Both the position numbers and the translations under genes were made by a program. 64,000 nt of DNA from Acytostelium subglobosum LB1 (lineage: Eukaryota > Evosea > Eumycetozoa > Acytosteliales > Acytosteliaceae), in the NCBI RefSeq assembly GCF_000787575.1, contig NW_012236524.1, positions 434,001-498,000 on the forward strand. The letters are read 5' to 3'. The notes under the pieces are model-generated. The model was not told the DNA's origin, made no database searches, and saw only the letters and a program-made list of their open reading frames with translations. Each line of letters opens with the position of its first letter. The stretch's first letter is position 1. Shown one piece after another: positions 35,337-46,991 of this stretch.

Positions 35337-38165
35337 TTAGATGGTGCTCTCCACTTGGACAGTAGCGGGCGGCTGTTGTTGTTGTGGTTCAGAGGTGTTC
35401 GAAGATGAGGATGAAGAGGAAGTAGAGGTAGATGAAGAGGTAGAAGTAGAAGTCGTATCCACTGCTCCTGATTCTGTTGTTGTTGTTTTGTCTGTACTTG
35501 AGTTTGATGTTGTTGTTGTTGATGAAGGTTGGATACTACTGTTGCTGCAATAAACGACATCTGTGTCTGTGTCGTTGTGGAGTCTTGCCAAAGTAGTTGT
35601 GATCTCTGCATTCTTGGCAAAGGCATCCTTTGTGACAATCTTTGTCGCCAGGACATCCGCCGCGACCAATCTAACATTTGGTACTGGATCATTCGCAAGC
35701 TGAATGAGCAAAGGCAAGAAATGTGTTTCAAAGAGTTGTATATCGATCTGGTCCACCAAGTAGGCGCACATCTTGATGAATCTGTTGTTGTCATGTGTTT
35801 GATTGATTGTCAGTGATCACGAATGAATTAAGTGAATATGATCAACGTTAACACTTACATCTGTCTACTTGAGTATGTTGCATCGCTTGAGAACGATTTG
35901 ATCTTCTGGAGGATGTCCAGGCCCATGGCACTTAGGTCCTCGTGTGCGGCGGCAGTAGAAGAGTTGGTGTCGCTATTGTTATTGTTATTGTTGTTAATGT
36001 TGCCATTGATTGATGAAGTCGAGTTGATCTTTGAGATGAGTGTTCCTACGCCACTGGCAGCGTAGTTTCTGACCTTGGACACAGAGTCATTCAACAGAGT
36101 GATGATCAGTGGTGCAATGTTGGTGAGCGTAGTCTTCAGACTAAACAGATCGCATATATTTCCAAGTTGCCTATTGATTGTTGACGTTCATTCATTGGTA
36201 AGTAAGTGATTGAATGATTGATTGAATGGAAGTATTATACATACTTTGATATTAACTTCCTGAACCTCCATTTGCTTGGGTCGCTTACAAAGCCATTGAG
36301 TATTTGGATGTAGTTCTCGCGTAGTGATGGCTCTACACTCTCTAGGAACTGGGCAAAGTGTCGGACGACACCAACCTTGACCTCGTCCAAGTCCTGAAGG
36401 AACAGGTTGAACGTGTTCAACAATGAACTCTTAGTCTCAGCTGGTCCAAGTATCTTGGCAATCTCATGGAGTGAGTGAGATAGTGATCTCCTAACCTTCC
36501 ACTACAGATGGAGAGATATGTGTCAGTGATGTGAACAAAAGACCAGCGAATGGTGGACTGACTAACAATGACTTACATTCGTATCGTTAACCAATGAGAA
36601 GTAGGTCTCGGACAACTCTGACCATCTTGAACTACCAACGGTATAAAGGACGGCTGGGAAGTTGAAAGCGCAGTGTGTCACGAGGTCGCTGTCTGGGAAT
36701 CTGTTGCTCGATGGTGAGATCATCTCTGTGAAGTACTTTAGCAGCTTTGGTGTCACCTGTGAGCCATCGAACGTGGCGATGAATGGTCCAAGATTCTGGA
36801 ATGCTGTGTTGTTAACCCATCGTGATGGCTAATGATTGGACAATGGTTAAAGGTTAATGGTTGTTAGTAACAGACGTGGCATGATGGTCCATCAGTATTA
36901 TTAAACATACATCTTGTACTACGAATGATTCAAACACCTGGATCAACTTTGAATACCTCTCGATTGGCGTCACATTCTGACTGACGGACACCAATACCTC
37001 TGCACATCCCTTGCGGACAGACCATATATCATCCTTAGACAGGGCGATGAATGTAGGTAGCTATATAGTTGTTGTTGAAGGTGTTAGTCAGGTGTCTGGC
37101 CAGTCGGCCCCAATCATTCAATCAATCAATCAATCAACTTACAATGTGCTCAGTTGTTGCCTCTACACCGATTGTTTGGCAAATGTTACCAAGGTTACCA
37201 GCGATTGCCTTCCTGACTCTGAACGAAGTGTCATTGGACAGCTTGATAACAAATGGAAGGAATATCTGCTTGGTTAGCTGCTGTCCCAACACTGGTGCTA
37301 GGTTGTGGAAGAGCTAAGCAGCGAGAAAGAGAGAGTGGAGAGAGATAGAATGGAAGGGATGAGATGTTAGATTGGCTCATCAATCAACACTCGCATGTGG
37401 GGACGATACTTACATTGGCAGCTTGTACACGATGCTCCTCCTCAGTAGAGTCATTGACAAGACTCTTGACAAAGGGTAGTAGGTGGGGCTCAAGGTCACT
37501 GTGCTTGATCAGTCGGGCCATCTCTTGGAGGGACTCGACGGCAGACATTCTTACTTGTGGACTGCGATCAGTGGTCAGTTGTGCAACGATGGGTATCAGC
37601 GAGTGCAACACCTTGTTGTAGCCAGCGTCGCCGCCCTCCTTCAGGAAGCCCTCAGAGACCAAGGGGATCTGCTCGACCAGTGCCTGTCTAATAACTGCCT
37701 CGTGATCTGTCACGACCACCTCCTCGATGATGCGCAGCAACATGTCCAATGAGTTGAACCTATCCTCCTGCTTTACCTTTAATACCTCGGAGAACTCTCT
37801 TACGACATAGAGTCTACAGTCGGGGTCGTGGTATGTTAGTGAATGGCGCAGTTGACATCCATCCTTTGGCAGGCAGCAGCAGCAATATAATAATACCTTT
37901 GAATGACTATATCGCTCTTTATATATTTCTGTATCTTATCAATGATTGGTAGGTTGTCATCGATCTCCAACTCTTCATTCTCATCTGATTGATTGATTGA
38001 ATGAATGGATGGATGGGACACGTGAGATGTTAGTTAAGCTGTTGCTACATGATGGTAACATCACAAACACAATAACAAACACAACATACTATCGTTGGCA
38101 TCATAGTTGCGACCACCAGCCTCAGAGTCTGAGTAACCTATATAGTCTGTGTAATGATGATGCAT
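35337..38165 (-). CDS. ppp4r1: Protein phosphatase 4 regulatory subunit 1-like HEAT-repeat protein
   Basis: Nine exons on the minus strand: 38165-38090, 37984-37897, 37813-37414, 37313-37143, 37060-36911, 36828-36577, 36501-36245, 36170-35859, 35781-35337; about 716 aa, all junctions in phase. After an acidic N-terminus (DENEELEIDDNLP) the protein is a run of HEAT repeats, for example DRSPQVRMSAVESLQEMAR, DTSFRVRKAIAGNLGNI and DDIWSVRKGCAEVLVSVS. The pattern and the early segment RLYVVREFSEVLKVKQEDR fit PP4R1 better than the PP2A A subunit. Residues after about 620 are Ser/Thr/Gln-rich. PP4R1 scaffolds the PP4 catalytic subunit. An alternative is a PP2A-A-like paralogue. Confidence 0.75.
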
Positions 38166-38707
38166 TGTGATTGTATGGAACACATGATTAGCTGATTGTC
38201 AATCAAGTACATTCAATCATTGATTCATTCATTGCTATTCTGTCGTCGTTGAAGTGTATCCCTGTTGTTGTCTCGCTATGGTTGATGTTGTGAATGAGTG
38301 AAGAGTAGTATGTATGTACCTGACATTGTATTTGTTTGATTAATGGTTGATCACCAACACTTTGGTTGATGAATATTAATATTAATAATAAGTAGTAATA
38401 AGTAGTTTGTATAAGTATGAGTATATATATATCTCTCTCTCTAAAGCACTTCACCAGTTAGTTTGTTCAATGATGTCTTCTGCACTCTGGGTAACAATCT
38501 CAACTTGTTCAAACACATTCATCATCATCCACATACACCCTCACACACACACACTGATGATGAAGAGATCCTTCAGTGGATTTTTTTTTATCATGATCTC
38601 AGGCCTTGTTTGTTTTTTTGATCATTCAAATGGAAAGTTGAACCAGTGGACCTGGTTGGTAGCCAACACGTTACAATCACTTTTTCCACCTCACCTCAGT
38701 CAGTCAG

Positions 38708-38752
<45 letters not shown>

Positions 38753-40317
38753 TAATCAATCCACCATCATTCACCAACAGAACATAAATACTTTGTTCTG
38801 TCAATCTATCCATCCAAACATTCCTAACTATAAGTAGTTAGAGATAGAACTTTATAAACAAATGGGTTTTGAAACAGTCCATTCATCCAATCCTAGCGTC
38901 CATCCATCACGATAACATATGCTAGGTTGTTGTTGTTGTTGTTGTTGCCCCAACCAACTCAAATCGAATGTATTAGAGACGATTATTATTACTCTTCACT
39001 CTTTTTCTTCTTCTTCATCTTCTTCTTGTTATAAATAGATTATTGTCAACCACAACACACACACTCAAACAAGATCATCTTGTCATCCAATGGGAGAGAT
39101 ATATTAATATATACTATAGTGCTTCAATCAATCAAACAAACAAACAATCAATCAATCATTCAATCTTATGATTGATCAGGTTTCCGCCAAACACTTTATA
39201 AAGGTACAACAGTAACAGGTGGTCGTGGAAGTAGTGGTCTTGTGTGTGGTTGCGATGGACCATGAATTAAACAATAGTCACACATACATTCATTACTGAC
39301 CATGGTCAATGGTTCGTTGGTTGGGAGTTGGAAGGTTGGTGATGGTCCATTTTCTTATGTGTGTCTTGTGATTGTGATTATATGTGTGTGTGTGTGTGTA
39401 TGTGTGTGTGATCGGGTGTTCGTGTTTCATCGACCATCACAATCCACCTGATCAAACTATCAGCTGATTGCTGTTGGATAGCCAGGTGTGAGTGGTATAT
39501 GTGTATGTATTTGAGAGTGGGTGTTTTAAGATGGTAATGGATTGATTGATTGATGGAGGACCACCTCTACACTATTTAGATGGGCAGAGTGATTCGGGTC
39601 GTGTAGTGGGGGGGTTTGTGTGTTGTGGGTGGTGGCTGGTTGTTGGTTGGTTGGTTGGATCAACAACAACAATAACAACAACAACTACTACTACCTTGTA
39701 CCTCCATCATGTGATTGACGCATATATATAAATATTTATACAGTTGTTAATAAGGGTGTTGTGTTGGTTGTTGTTGCTGTTGTTGTTATTGTTGTTGTGT
39801 TGCCATTTATCTGAATTTTATAATATCCTTCAGAGCGCTTAGATCAGCTCACTTCACCTCCCTCCTCACAATCAGTCAGTCAATCAATCAATCCGACCAG
39901 ACAATCAATCAATCACTTAGACAAATCACATCTACCTTAACGTTGTGAGCCAACAACACATTCATTCATTCATTATTTATCACTCACTTTGTTCCGAAAA
40001 GGAAATCAGTTGACCAACATAACCTCACTACCCTATTGCCATACATACATCCTTTCAATCAAACAAATCAATCAATCCTGTTTACTTAATTTCCATTTAT
40101 ATTTATAAAGTTTACAAAAGGTCTGCAAAGCTTTGGAATTTACTCCCCCCTTACATCATACAATATTCAATCATTCTACAAAGTTGATTGATTGATTGGC
40201 CTTGTGTTGCCGAAACACCCTTTTATATCCATTCAAGGTAAGTCCTTTGTGATCCATGAATCAATCAATCACCAAAAGTTTAGTTAATTAAATAATTAAT
40301 TTCCAACTTTTTTTTAG
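38166..40317. other. Long upstream region of srfA-like gene
   Basis: 2.15 kb between the divergent PP4R1 and MADS genes. It contains a long (TCAA)n array (38698-38760), (GT)n near 39385-39410 and several CAAT blocks in plus orientation. A spliced 5' UTR is indicated by a GTAAGT donor at 40238 and a TTTTTTTTTAG acceptor ending at 40317, immediately before the start codon. Confidence 0.55.
40238..40317 (+). other. Probable 5' UTR intron directly before the srfA-like ATG
   Basis: AAG/GTAAGT at 40238 and a poly-T AG ending at 40317 frame an 80-nt intron whose acceptor abuts the ATG at 40318. In D. discoideum srfA is transcribed from alternative promoters with different 5' UTR exons spliced to a common coding exon; this arrangement fits. 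Confidence 0.6.
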
Positions 40318-41745
40318 ATGTCCCTTCAACAAATTCAATCAAATAATAATAATAACAATTATTGTAACAGCAATCAACCATCATCACCATCAGAATATAC
40401 TCCACCTCCAACTACAACATCAATGTCTCATAATAATAATAACCAACCCCACCAACATGGTGAGATGGGCCTTCAAGAAAGTTCCAACTCAATTATAATG
40501 GAGGCATTTGATGATAGTGAACCATCTTCACCCAGGTTGGCTGGACAATCGGCCAACACACCAAAGAAAGCTGGACGTAGAAAGATAAAGATTGAATTCA
40601 TTGAAGATAAGAGTCGACGTCATATCACATTCTCAAAGAGGAAGGCTGGCATCATGAAGAAGGCATTCGAACTAAGCACATTGACCGGCACCCAAGTGTT
40701 ATTATTGGTGGCATCAGAGACTGGCCATGTATATACATTCGCAACGTCAAAGTTACAACCACTGATATCACGACCAGATGGAAAGAATATGATTCAACAA
40801 TGTTTGAATGCAACAGAGTCTGTGGCTACATCGACTTCCACTTCCAATTCCACTGCGACCACACCAAAGTCACCGCCACCCACTGCCAGTCCATCATCAG
40901 CATCATCCACGCCATCAGTACCATCTTCATCATCATCGTCCACGTCAAGTGTAGTAAATTCACCGCCAAGGAACAGTCAATCTGTGGCATCAAATCCATC
41001 AGCGTTAAATATCCAACATCAACATCAACAACATCATAGCGTTCAAAATCATCCATCAATCAATCATCATCATCACCAAGCGCATCAACTCACTCAACAA
41101 CACCATCAACAATCAATCCCACATCATGTCCAATCACAGCATCCTACTCATGGACATGGACAAGGACATCCAGTTCAAGCGACCAATCATTACGCGTCAT
41201 CCCACAATCATCATCAACAACAACATTATGGACATCCAGACCAAACATCAATGTTACATCATCAACATCAATATTCAACAAGTCCGAACTCAGAGTCCAT
41301 CTACAATGAAGATGTAATTATCGAGCAACAACAACAACAACAACAACTTCACCAGCATCCTCATTCACATCAACAACATCAACAACAACATCGCACGGCC
41401 AATAGAATCATTGGTCCACCATCAAAGGATGCTAAAGTGGCAATTGAGATGAGAAACTACTACGCCAACAATCACAATCATGTCCAACATCAACAAGGAT
41501 CACTTGATCAACACCATCCATCAGTTGTAGGATATGGCTACGCCAACAATATCCAACAACAACATCAACATCAACAACAACAACAATATTGCCAGCCTGC
41601 AAACATAGGTCATGTTAGCAGTGGTAGTGCCACGCCCAACAGAGGATTCACACCTGGAGGTGGAGGCAGCGCAACGTCATCACCGCCATCATCCAGCCAG
41701 TTTGCCTATCCGCCGCCACACTCAATGATAGGCCAATACCAATAA
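40318..41745 (+). CDS. srfA: SRF-type MADS-box transcription factor
   Basis: Single coding exon, 475 aa. A Ser/Asn-rich N-terminus is followed by a complete SRF-class MADS box at residues about 82-140: GRRKIKIEFIEDKSRRHITF, then SKRKAGIMKKAFELSTLTGTQ and LLLVASETGHVYTFATSKLQ, with the SAM extension to LISRPDGKNMIQQCL. The remaining two-thirds is low-complexity Ser/Thr, His and Gln sequence. SRF proteins bind CArG boxes as dimers; in D. discoideum srfA is needed for spore maturation. Assignment to srfA rather than srfB rests on MADS-box similarity as I remember it and on the long upstream region with a 5' UTR intron, so the paralogue call is moderate. Confidence 0.85.
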   Translation: MSLQQIQSNNNNNNYCNSNQPSSPSEYTPPPTTTSMSHNNNNQPHQHGEMGLQESSNSIIMEAFDDSEPSSPRLAGQSANTPKKAGRRKIKIEFIEDKSRRHITFSKRKAGIMKKAFELSTLTGTQVLLLVASETGHVYTFATSKLQPLISRPDGKNMIQQCLNATESVATSTSTSNSTATTPKSPPPTASPSSASSTPSVPSSSSSSTSSVVNSPPRNSQSVASNPSALNIQHQHQQHHSVQNHPSINHHHHQAHQLTQQHHQQSIPHHVQSQHPTHGHGQGHPVQATNHYASSHNHHQQQHYGHPDQTSMLHHQHQYSTSPNSESIYNEDVIIEQQQQQQQLHQHPHSHQQHQQQHRTANRIIGPPSKDAKVAIEMRNYYANNHNHVQHQQGSLDQHHPSVVGYGYANNIQQQHQHQQQQQYCQPANIGHVSSGSATPNRGFTPGGGGSATSSPPSSSQFAYPPPHSMIGQYQ

Positions 41746-41831
41746 AACACCACTGTCGCCGCGTCCAGCCGCGTGGATGTATATATTTATCGACTCGCCA
41801 CCATGCATGCTTGATGATCATCATGTCCACT

Positions 41832-43143
41832 TTACTTAGTCTTCTTCTTTGTCTGCTGTTGCTTGGATGTGTTGCCAGTAGCCGCGCCAGCACCAGTGCC
41901 AATCACTTCATAAAGATGTATCTCCTTGTAGTCCTCAAAGTCCTTGTCGTCCTGATGGCTTGGCATGTGAAGGTGGACCTCTCGCAGCCAACCCTTGATT
42001 GAAAGTCCGAGCTTGTTGTTCTTGAATGTGTCTTGGATGGCGGGGATCGTGACGAATCGCACACCCTTGCGCCCCTCGGTCAGCTCCCTCAGTCGACGCC
42101 AGAATGCCACGTGCTTGCTAATGTCCGCTTCAAAGAACTCCAATGCATTGTTGATAAAGATCACGTCGGCGCCAGACACCAACTCACTATGTTTCATCAC
42201 ATCTCCATGTACCAGATTGACACGATCTTGCATCCTATACTTCTTGATCATATCCTGTTGAAGACGNATGGAAGTACTCATCAATCTCGATTCCAACCAA
42301 CTGTTTGGCACCACTATACAAGAATCCAGCGTATAGAACAGCACCAAGACGTGATCCAATGTCCAGCATAACCTTGTCCTTCAAATCCCCGAGTACCTCC
42401 TCACTGAATATATACTTTAGTTGAACTGTTGATGTTGAATGTGATACAAAGTCTGAGGGTGGCGAGTAATAGGTTAGTCGAGCTGGACTCTGAAACTCGG
42501 GCGAATGAGTGGACATGTAAACATACTCATCTGAGTGACGTTGGTCGATGAACAATCGAGACAGTAGTGATCCTTGAGCTTGCCAGACTCTACCAGCTCA
42601 TCAATGTCCTCGTCAGTGTATAAGAAGCTGTCAACATTGATTGTGTTCTCTTTGGTGTATCCCTTGAACTAGTTCATGAGGGGCAAGGCGCAAGGGTTAG
42701 AAGTGTGCGCGCGATCATAAGTCAACTTAATCAATCGATCAATCACTGAGCGAACATACACTGTCATTGTTTGGTATAACTATTTTGTCATTCTCTGATG
42801 CTGATAGTGCGTTGATTGATGGAAGTACATCTTTGATGTCTTGTACGATGGTGGCCATTATAGCATCCTCTTGTGATTCATCATCGAATGGATTATGATC
42901 GGTATCTTGTATATTGATATCTAGATGTTCACAAACAAAACTAATAAACTTGATCCTATCCGATTCTGATACCATTGATTCCAATGCCATAAACTGTTGT
43001 TTCAGTGTTTCCAAGTCCATCGACTGTTCCTCTTCCTCCTCATCATGATCATGTTCATGTTCATGTTGTGTTGTAACAGGAGTAGTAGTCTTCTCTGACT
43101 TCTTCCTCTTATTACTATTTGTTGTTGTTGTCGATGTTGACAT
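41832..43143 (-). CDS. Class I SAM-dependent methyltransferase
   Basis: Three exons on the minus strand: 43143-42760, 42668-42527, 42452-41832, about 381 aa. The N-terminus is acidic and low-complexity. The catalytic part has motif I VMLDIGSRLGAVLYAG (near residue 205), acidic motif IEIDEYF at the end of strand 2, and motif IV-like DVIFINNALEFF. A Lys-rich tail ends the protein. The single N at 42267 breaks the frame; if it is removed the sequence reads smoothly through YFHRLQQDMIKKYRM. The fold is clear, while the substrate (protein, RNA or small molecule) cannot be read. Start codons of this gene and Nup54 lie only 190 nt apart on opposite strands. Confidence 0.8.
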
Positions 43144-43333
43144 TGTATAACTATGTATCTCGTTCTTTCGTTCGTGTAAATGAATGAATGAATGGGTGAG
43201 AGGACTTCAAAGCGAGTCGAGTGTTTCCGCGCCCAACATCCAAGTTTCAATTTTGAAGAAGAATGAAAGACTGAAGCACTTCAACTTCAATCAATCAATC
43301 GATCATACATATACTTATACATATATACAAATA
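43144..43333. promoter_or_regulatory. Short divergent (bidirectional) promoter
   Basis: The methyltransferase ATG (minus, 43143) and Nup54 ATG (plus, 43334) are separated by 190 nt, so both 5' UTRs and core promoters share this segment. Co-regulation is inferred, not shown. Confidence 0.5.
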
Positions 43334-44837
43334 ATGACTTCATTTGGAGGAACAAGTGGAAGCTTGTTTGGAAGTTTGACATTGCCAGGCACTGGTACAT
43401 CACAACAACAGTCGACATCCAATCAGCCATCGTCTTCGGCTGGCTTGCTGTTTGGCGCCTCAACTTCGTTGACAAACCCAACATCTACTTCTTCACTCTT
43501 TGGTCAGACAGGCTCATCAACACAACAGTCATCAGGTACATCTTCATTGTTTGGTGGTGGTCAACAACAACAACAGCAACAGCAACAGCAACAACAGCAA
43601 CAGCAACAACAGCAACAACAACAACAGCAATCATCATTATTTGGTGCATCTACTTCGACAGCAGCACCACAACAGACATCACTCTTTGGAGGAAGCTTGG
43701 GCGCACCATCAACATCTACATCATTCCAATCATCATTATTTAATGGTGGAGGATTGGGTTCGCAACCATCAACATCATTATCATTTACTCAACAGCCACA
43801 ACAGCAACAACAACAACCGCAACAACTTCAGCTGCAGCTGATGTCAACAACAAAGAAGCCAGAGGACTATCAAGATGGTACGTATTGATTGATTGATTGA
43901 TCGAATGATTGATTGAGTGAGTGTACTAATCTTGTGCCTTGTCACCTTCATCAGCGAGACCTGTGGAGTCTAGGATACAGGAGTTCATTCAGGCAATCTC
44001 TCCAGAGAGTCCCTCTTGTAAATTTATTGTAGGTATTCGAATCAGAGTAGCGAGCATCATGGATGGAGCATGGATAGAGTACTAATGATCATTATCAAAC
44101 ATACTCAAGTTCTGGTTCTACAACTATCAAGGACAACAGATCAATCCCAAACAAGTACCAAAGCCAGCCAACATACTCGATGATCAATGGGAGTATGCAC
44201 AGACTCAGAATCCAGACTCGACATTGTAAGTACTTACAATGAATGGATGATTGATTGAATGAATGAACGAGATGATGACTGACTCCTGAACATGTTCAGG
44301 TTCGTACCGGTTCCTGCCAAGTCATTCAATGACCTGAAAGATAGAAAGATGATACAAGAGAGGAATATTGATATGCTTTACAATAATACGATGGAGACAT
44401 TGACCAATATCAAGACACTGCAGAACTACTTGGCACTGCAGATACAGTCACAACTCGAGTCGATGCGCAAGCGCAACAAGATGCTACTGCACCGCTACAT
44501 TGAGGTATGGAGCAATCTAGAGATATACATTGGACGCGGTCGTCAGGTGACCAATGCCGAGGTGGCACTGCTGCGTCGCGTCAGCCAGATTGCCGAGGTG
44601 CTCAACCAGCCCAACTCGCTGTCGACCAGCGTCGAGGAGCTCAGCAACCAAGTGCTCATCAGCAATGTCGAGAAGGATCGTGTCAACTTCCAGTTGTTGC
44701 CCGAGTCCCTTGAGGCTCTGCACTCACTCTTTAGCACTATGACCCAATCGATCAATGCCATGGCCAACGATCTCGATCAATCCTTCCAAGATGCCACCAT
44801 CCTCAAGAATGAGTTGGCCAAACTAAAGCGCATGTAA
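43334..44837 (+). CDS. nup54: Nucleoporin Nup54
   Basis: Four exons: 43334-43877, 43955-44028, 44110-44225, 44300-44837, about 423 aa. The N-terminal half is an FG domain with SLFG/LFG repeats (GSLFGSL, GLLFGAST, SSLFGGG) interrupted by a run of about 24 Gln encoded by mixed CAA/CAG codons (43562-43631). The C-terminal half is the conserved Nup54 alpha/beta plus coiled-coil region: FVPVPAKSFNDLKDRK, then ETLTNIKTLQNYLALQIQ and EIYIGRGRQVTNAEVALLRR. Nup54 forms the central channel complex with Nup62 and Nup58 and lines the pore. The start at 43334 opens directly on the FG repeats; upstream in-frame codons exist but are leader-like. Confidence 0.92.
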
Positions 44838-45059
44838 TATCGCCAGTATTCATTACTGCCTCGCGGCTGTGTCTTTCTCTTCTTTTTTAATGCGGCCAAT
44901 GATAGCGGTACCTGTTACCGCCAGCCACGCGACAACAGAAGGTTCCCCGTGTGGTAGCTTATAATAATATAATGTTTATTCAGAAGTCGGAGAGTTGTTA
45001 TTTAAAGTAATATATGTTGTTATAATTGAGGGAGGAGTGGACTGTTATGTGATGGAAGT
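44838..45059. other. 3' region between convergent genes with GC-rich hairpin
   Basis: Unusually GC-rich for noncoding DNA from about 44850 to 44960. GCGGTA and TACCGC (around 44906-44923) form a 6-bp stem with a 5-nt loop. It may be a 3' UTR or terminator structure or a small RNA. Confidence 0.4.
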
Positions 45060-46991
45060 CTACAAGGCAATGTAACCTTGGTTTCTTCTGTAGTATCTGA
45101 AGCCGAGGAATGCAAGACCAACGACAGTGAGAACGGCCAAGACGATGAGGAAGACGGCCCAGCCTGGCAGATGCTTCTGCTGAGCAGGGGGTGGAGCCTT
45201 GAAGCTGAGGATCATCTCGTTGGCAGGGTTGGTGACGTAGATCTCGTAGGTGTAGGGGATGATCTTGGTGGCCTCCCATGCAACGTCGGCAAAGGAGAAC
45301 ATTCCCTGGATTGGGTTGTTGAGCGATGACATGATGTAATAGTCAACGTTGCCCTGTGGAGTTGTCTCGAGGAACTGGATGAGCAGGTTGTCGGTGATGG
45401 ACACCTGGCCCTCAACCATGATCACTGAGTCACTGTCTGGCTGGATGGCGTCGGTGAAGGCGATGGTGCCGTTCACAGTCGACGTGAAGTCGCCCATAAC
45501 AACGAGGTTCTCGCCAATGACACCGGCAAAGTGCAACATACCTCCGATCTGGTCAAAGTCGCCAACGATGGTCGTCTGCACCGGGTAGTAGGTGCCGGCA
45601 ATCATGGTGACTGTGCCATTCAGGGTGACGTTGTCCGAGCGCAACGAAGCGGCGCCACCTTGGATGCTGAGTGCGGGGGGCTGATCAAACGCAATGTTGT
45701 TCAAGATGGTCATCTCACCGTACAGGTAGATACCGGATGTGCCGTAAAAGGTGAGCTCGCCCTCCATGGTGAGGACGGCGCCGTCCAGCACGTTGAAGAT
45801 CGTGTTGTTGAGGGGAGTCTGCGAGCGGCCGATGTTGGAGGTCGATGTGAAGCTGATAAAGACACGCAGCTGAGCCAGTCTGGATGCGGATTGTCCGATG
45901 GCAATCAATGCGATATCGGCAGTGTCAATCTGGAAGTATGACGTACCGGCGATGTTGAGAATGGTGAGGTTTGACTGAAGTGGATCCATGTCGCTGCCAA
46001 TGTTGAACTGATAGACGTTGTCGACAGAGACACTGCCCATTGTTTGAACCTGGTCGATGGAGATGGTGCCTGGGAAGTTCTGGATCAAAAGTGTGCCGTG
46101 GAACGACGATGTCACTGTTCCCTGGATGTCAGCGGCGAAGGAGAAGTTGGTGACGTCTCCGTTACCAATGGTGAGAGCACCGTCGCCAATGGAGACAACG
46201 CAGCCTGGCAGACCGTAGAACTGGTTGGCGACGTTGAGCACGGCGGCATCCATCAAGGTGAGGGTGTTGAGCACACGCAATGACTGGAGCGAAGTGGTGC
46301 CATAGAGATAGGTGGTGTTCAGGAAGACCATGGCCTGGTTGGTATCGGCGTTGATGCCTGCCAGGAAGGTGGCGTTTGGTCCGGCCACGGAGAAGCCTGT
46401 CATGGTATCAATGATGGGCGCCGAGCGGAACACGATGGTCTGCTGTGACTGGTCGATGGACTTGTCAAAGTTGACGCCCGAGTTGTGGGTCGCGTGGAAT
46501 TGAGCGTTGGTGTCGATCAGAGCTGAGCCGTTGGCGTTGAGGAAACTGGTGTAGGCCAGGAACGTGGAGTTTCCGAGCAGGTTGAATGGGCCGTACGCAT
46601 AGAGGTTGCCCATATTGAGCACCAAGTGGGCGTTGTTCACAGAGATAGTGTTGTAAACGTAGAACATGGTGGAGTAGCTGCTGAGCTCGACGTTTGGTCC
46701 ATTGATGTTGAGCGAGGCCATGTAGGCGCTGGTGTTGTTGCCAATGTTGATGTATTGTGGGGCTGGTGGGGGGTTGACTGAGGAGTAGTCGATGGTGACC
46801 GATGAGGAGTAGGTTGGCACGATGCCACCGATCCAGTTGGATGGATTGCTCCAATCGCATGGATTAGTGTGATCGCTACAATTGGCTGCAGTGTTGAATA
46901 TCACGTTTTGCAGTGCATATGGATCTTTGTAGGCATTGTTGGCCACAACAAATGCAGCAAGCACTAAACAAATGCTTATTATTAACTTCAT
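45060..46991 (-). CDS. Large type I surface glycoprotein with beta-helix-like ectodomain
   Basis: Single exon, 643 aa on the minus strand. A signal peptide (LIISICLVLAAFVVANNA) precedes a 570-residue ectodomain with TxxNCSDHTNPCDWSNPSNWIGG near the start. After that come short repeating beta strands rich in Asn, Gly, Ile and Val (for example FSVAGPNATFLAG, GDGALTIGNGDV), the pattern of a right-handed beta-helix. A TM helix lies near residues 605-630 (WAVFLIVLAVLTVVGLAFLG), and the tail ends YYRRNQGYIAL, which contains a YxxL-type sorting signal. Codons are strongly C-ending, suggesting high expression. I do not recognise a named family; adhesion, coat or lysosomal membrane roles are possible. 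Confidence 0.8.
   Translation of the reverse strand: MKLIISICLVLAAFVVANNAYKDPYALQNVIFNTAANCSDHTNPCDWSNPSNWIGGIVPTYSSSVTIDYSSVNPPPAPQYINIGNNTSAYMASLNINGPNVELSSYSTMFYVYNTISVNNAHLVLNMGNLYAYGPFNLLGNSTFLAYTSFLNANGSALIDTNAQFHATHNSGVNFDKSIDQSQQTIVFRSAPIIDTMTGFSVAGPNATFLAGINADTNQAMVFLNTTYLYGTTSLQSLRVLNTLTLMDAAVLNVANQFYGLPGCVVSIGDGALTIGNGDVTNFSFAADIQGTVTSSFHGTLLIQNFPGTISIDQVQTMGSVSVDNVYQFNIGSDMDPLQSNLTILNIAGTSYFQIDTADIALIAIGQSASRLAQLRVFISFTSTSNIGRSQTPLNNTIFNVLDGAVLTMEGELTFYGTSGIYLYGEMTILNNIAFDQPPALSIQGGAASLRSDNVTLNGTVTMIAGTYYPVQTTIVGDFDQIGGMLHFAGVIGENLVVMGDFTSTVNGTIAFTDAIQPDSDSVIMVEGQVSITDNLLIQFLETTPQGNVDYYIMSSLNNPIQGMFSFADVAWEATKIIPYTYEIYVTNPANEMILSFKAPPPAQQKHLPGWAVFLIVLAVLTVVGLAFLGFRYYRRNQGYIAL

Noticed and set aside
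35267-35794. 175-aa alternative-frame ORF at the PP4R1 3' end
   Set aside because: Gln/His-rich shadow of the Ser/Thr-rich tail in the true frame.
38698-38760. CRISPR-like or functional direct-repeat array
   Set aside because: It is a simple (TCAA)n microsatellite without spacers, in a eukaryotic genome.
43002-43250. 82-aa minus ORF over the methyltransferase start
   Set aside because: Gln/Met-rich alternate frame of a low-complexity N-terminus.
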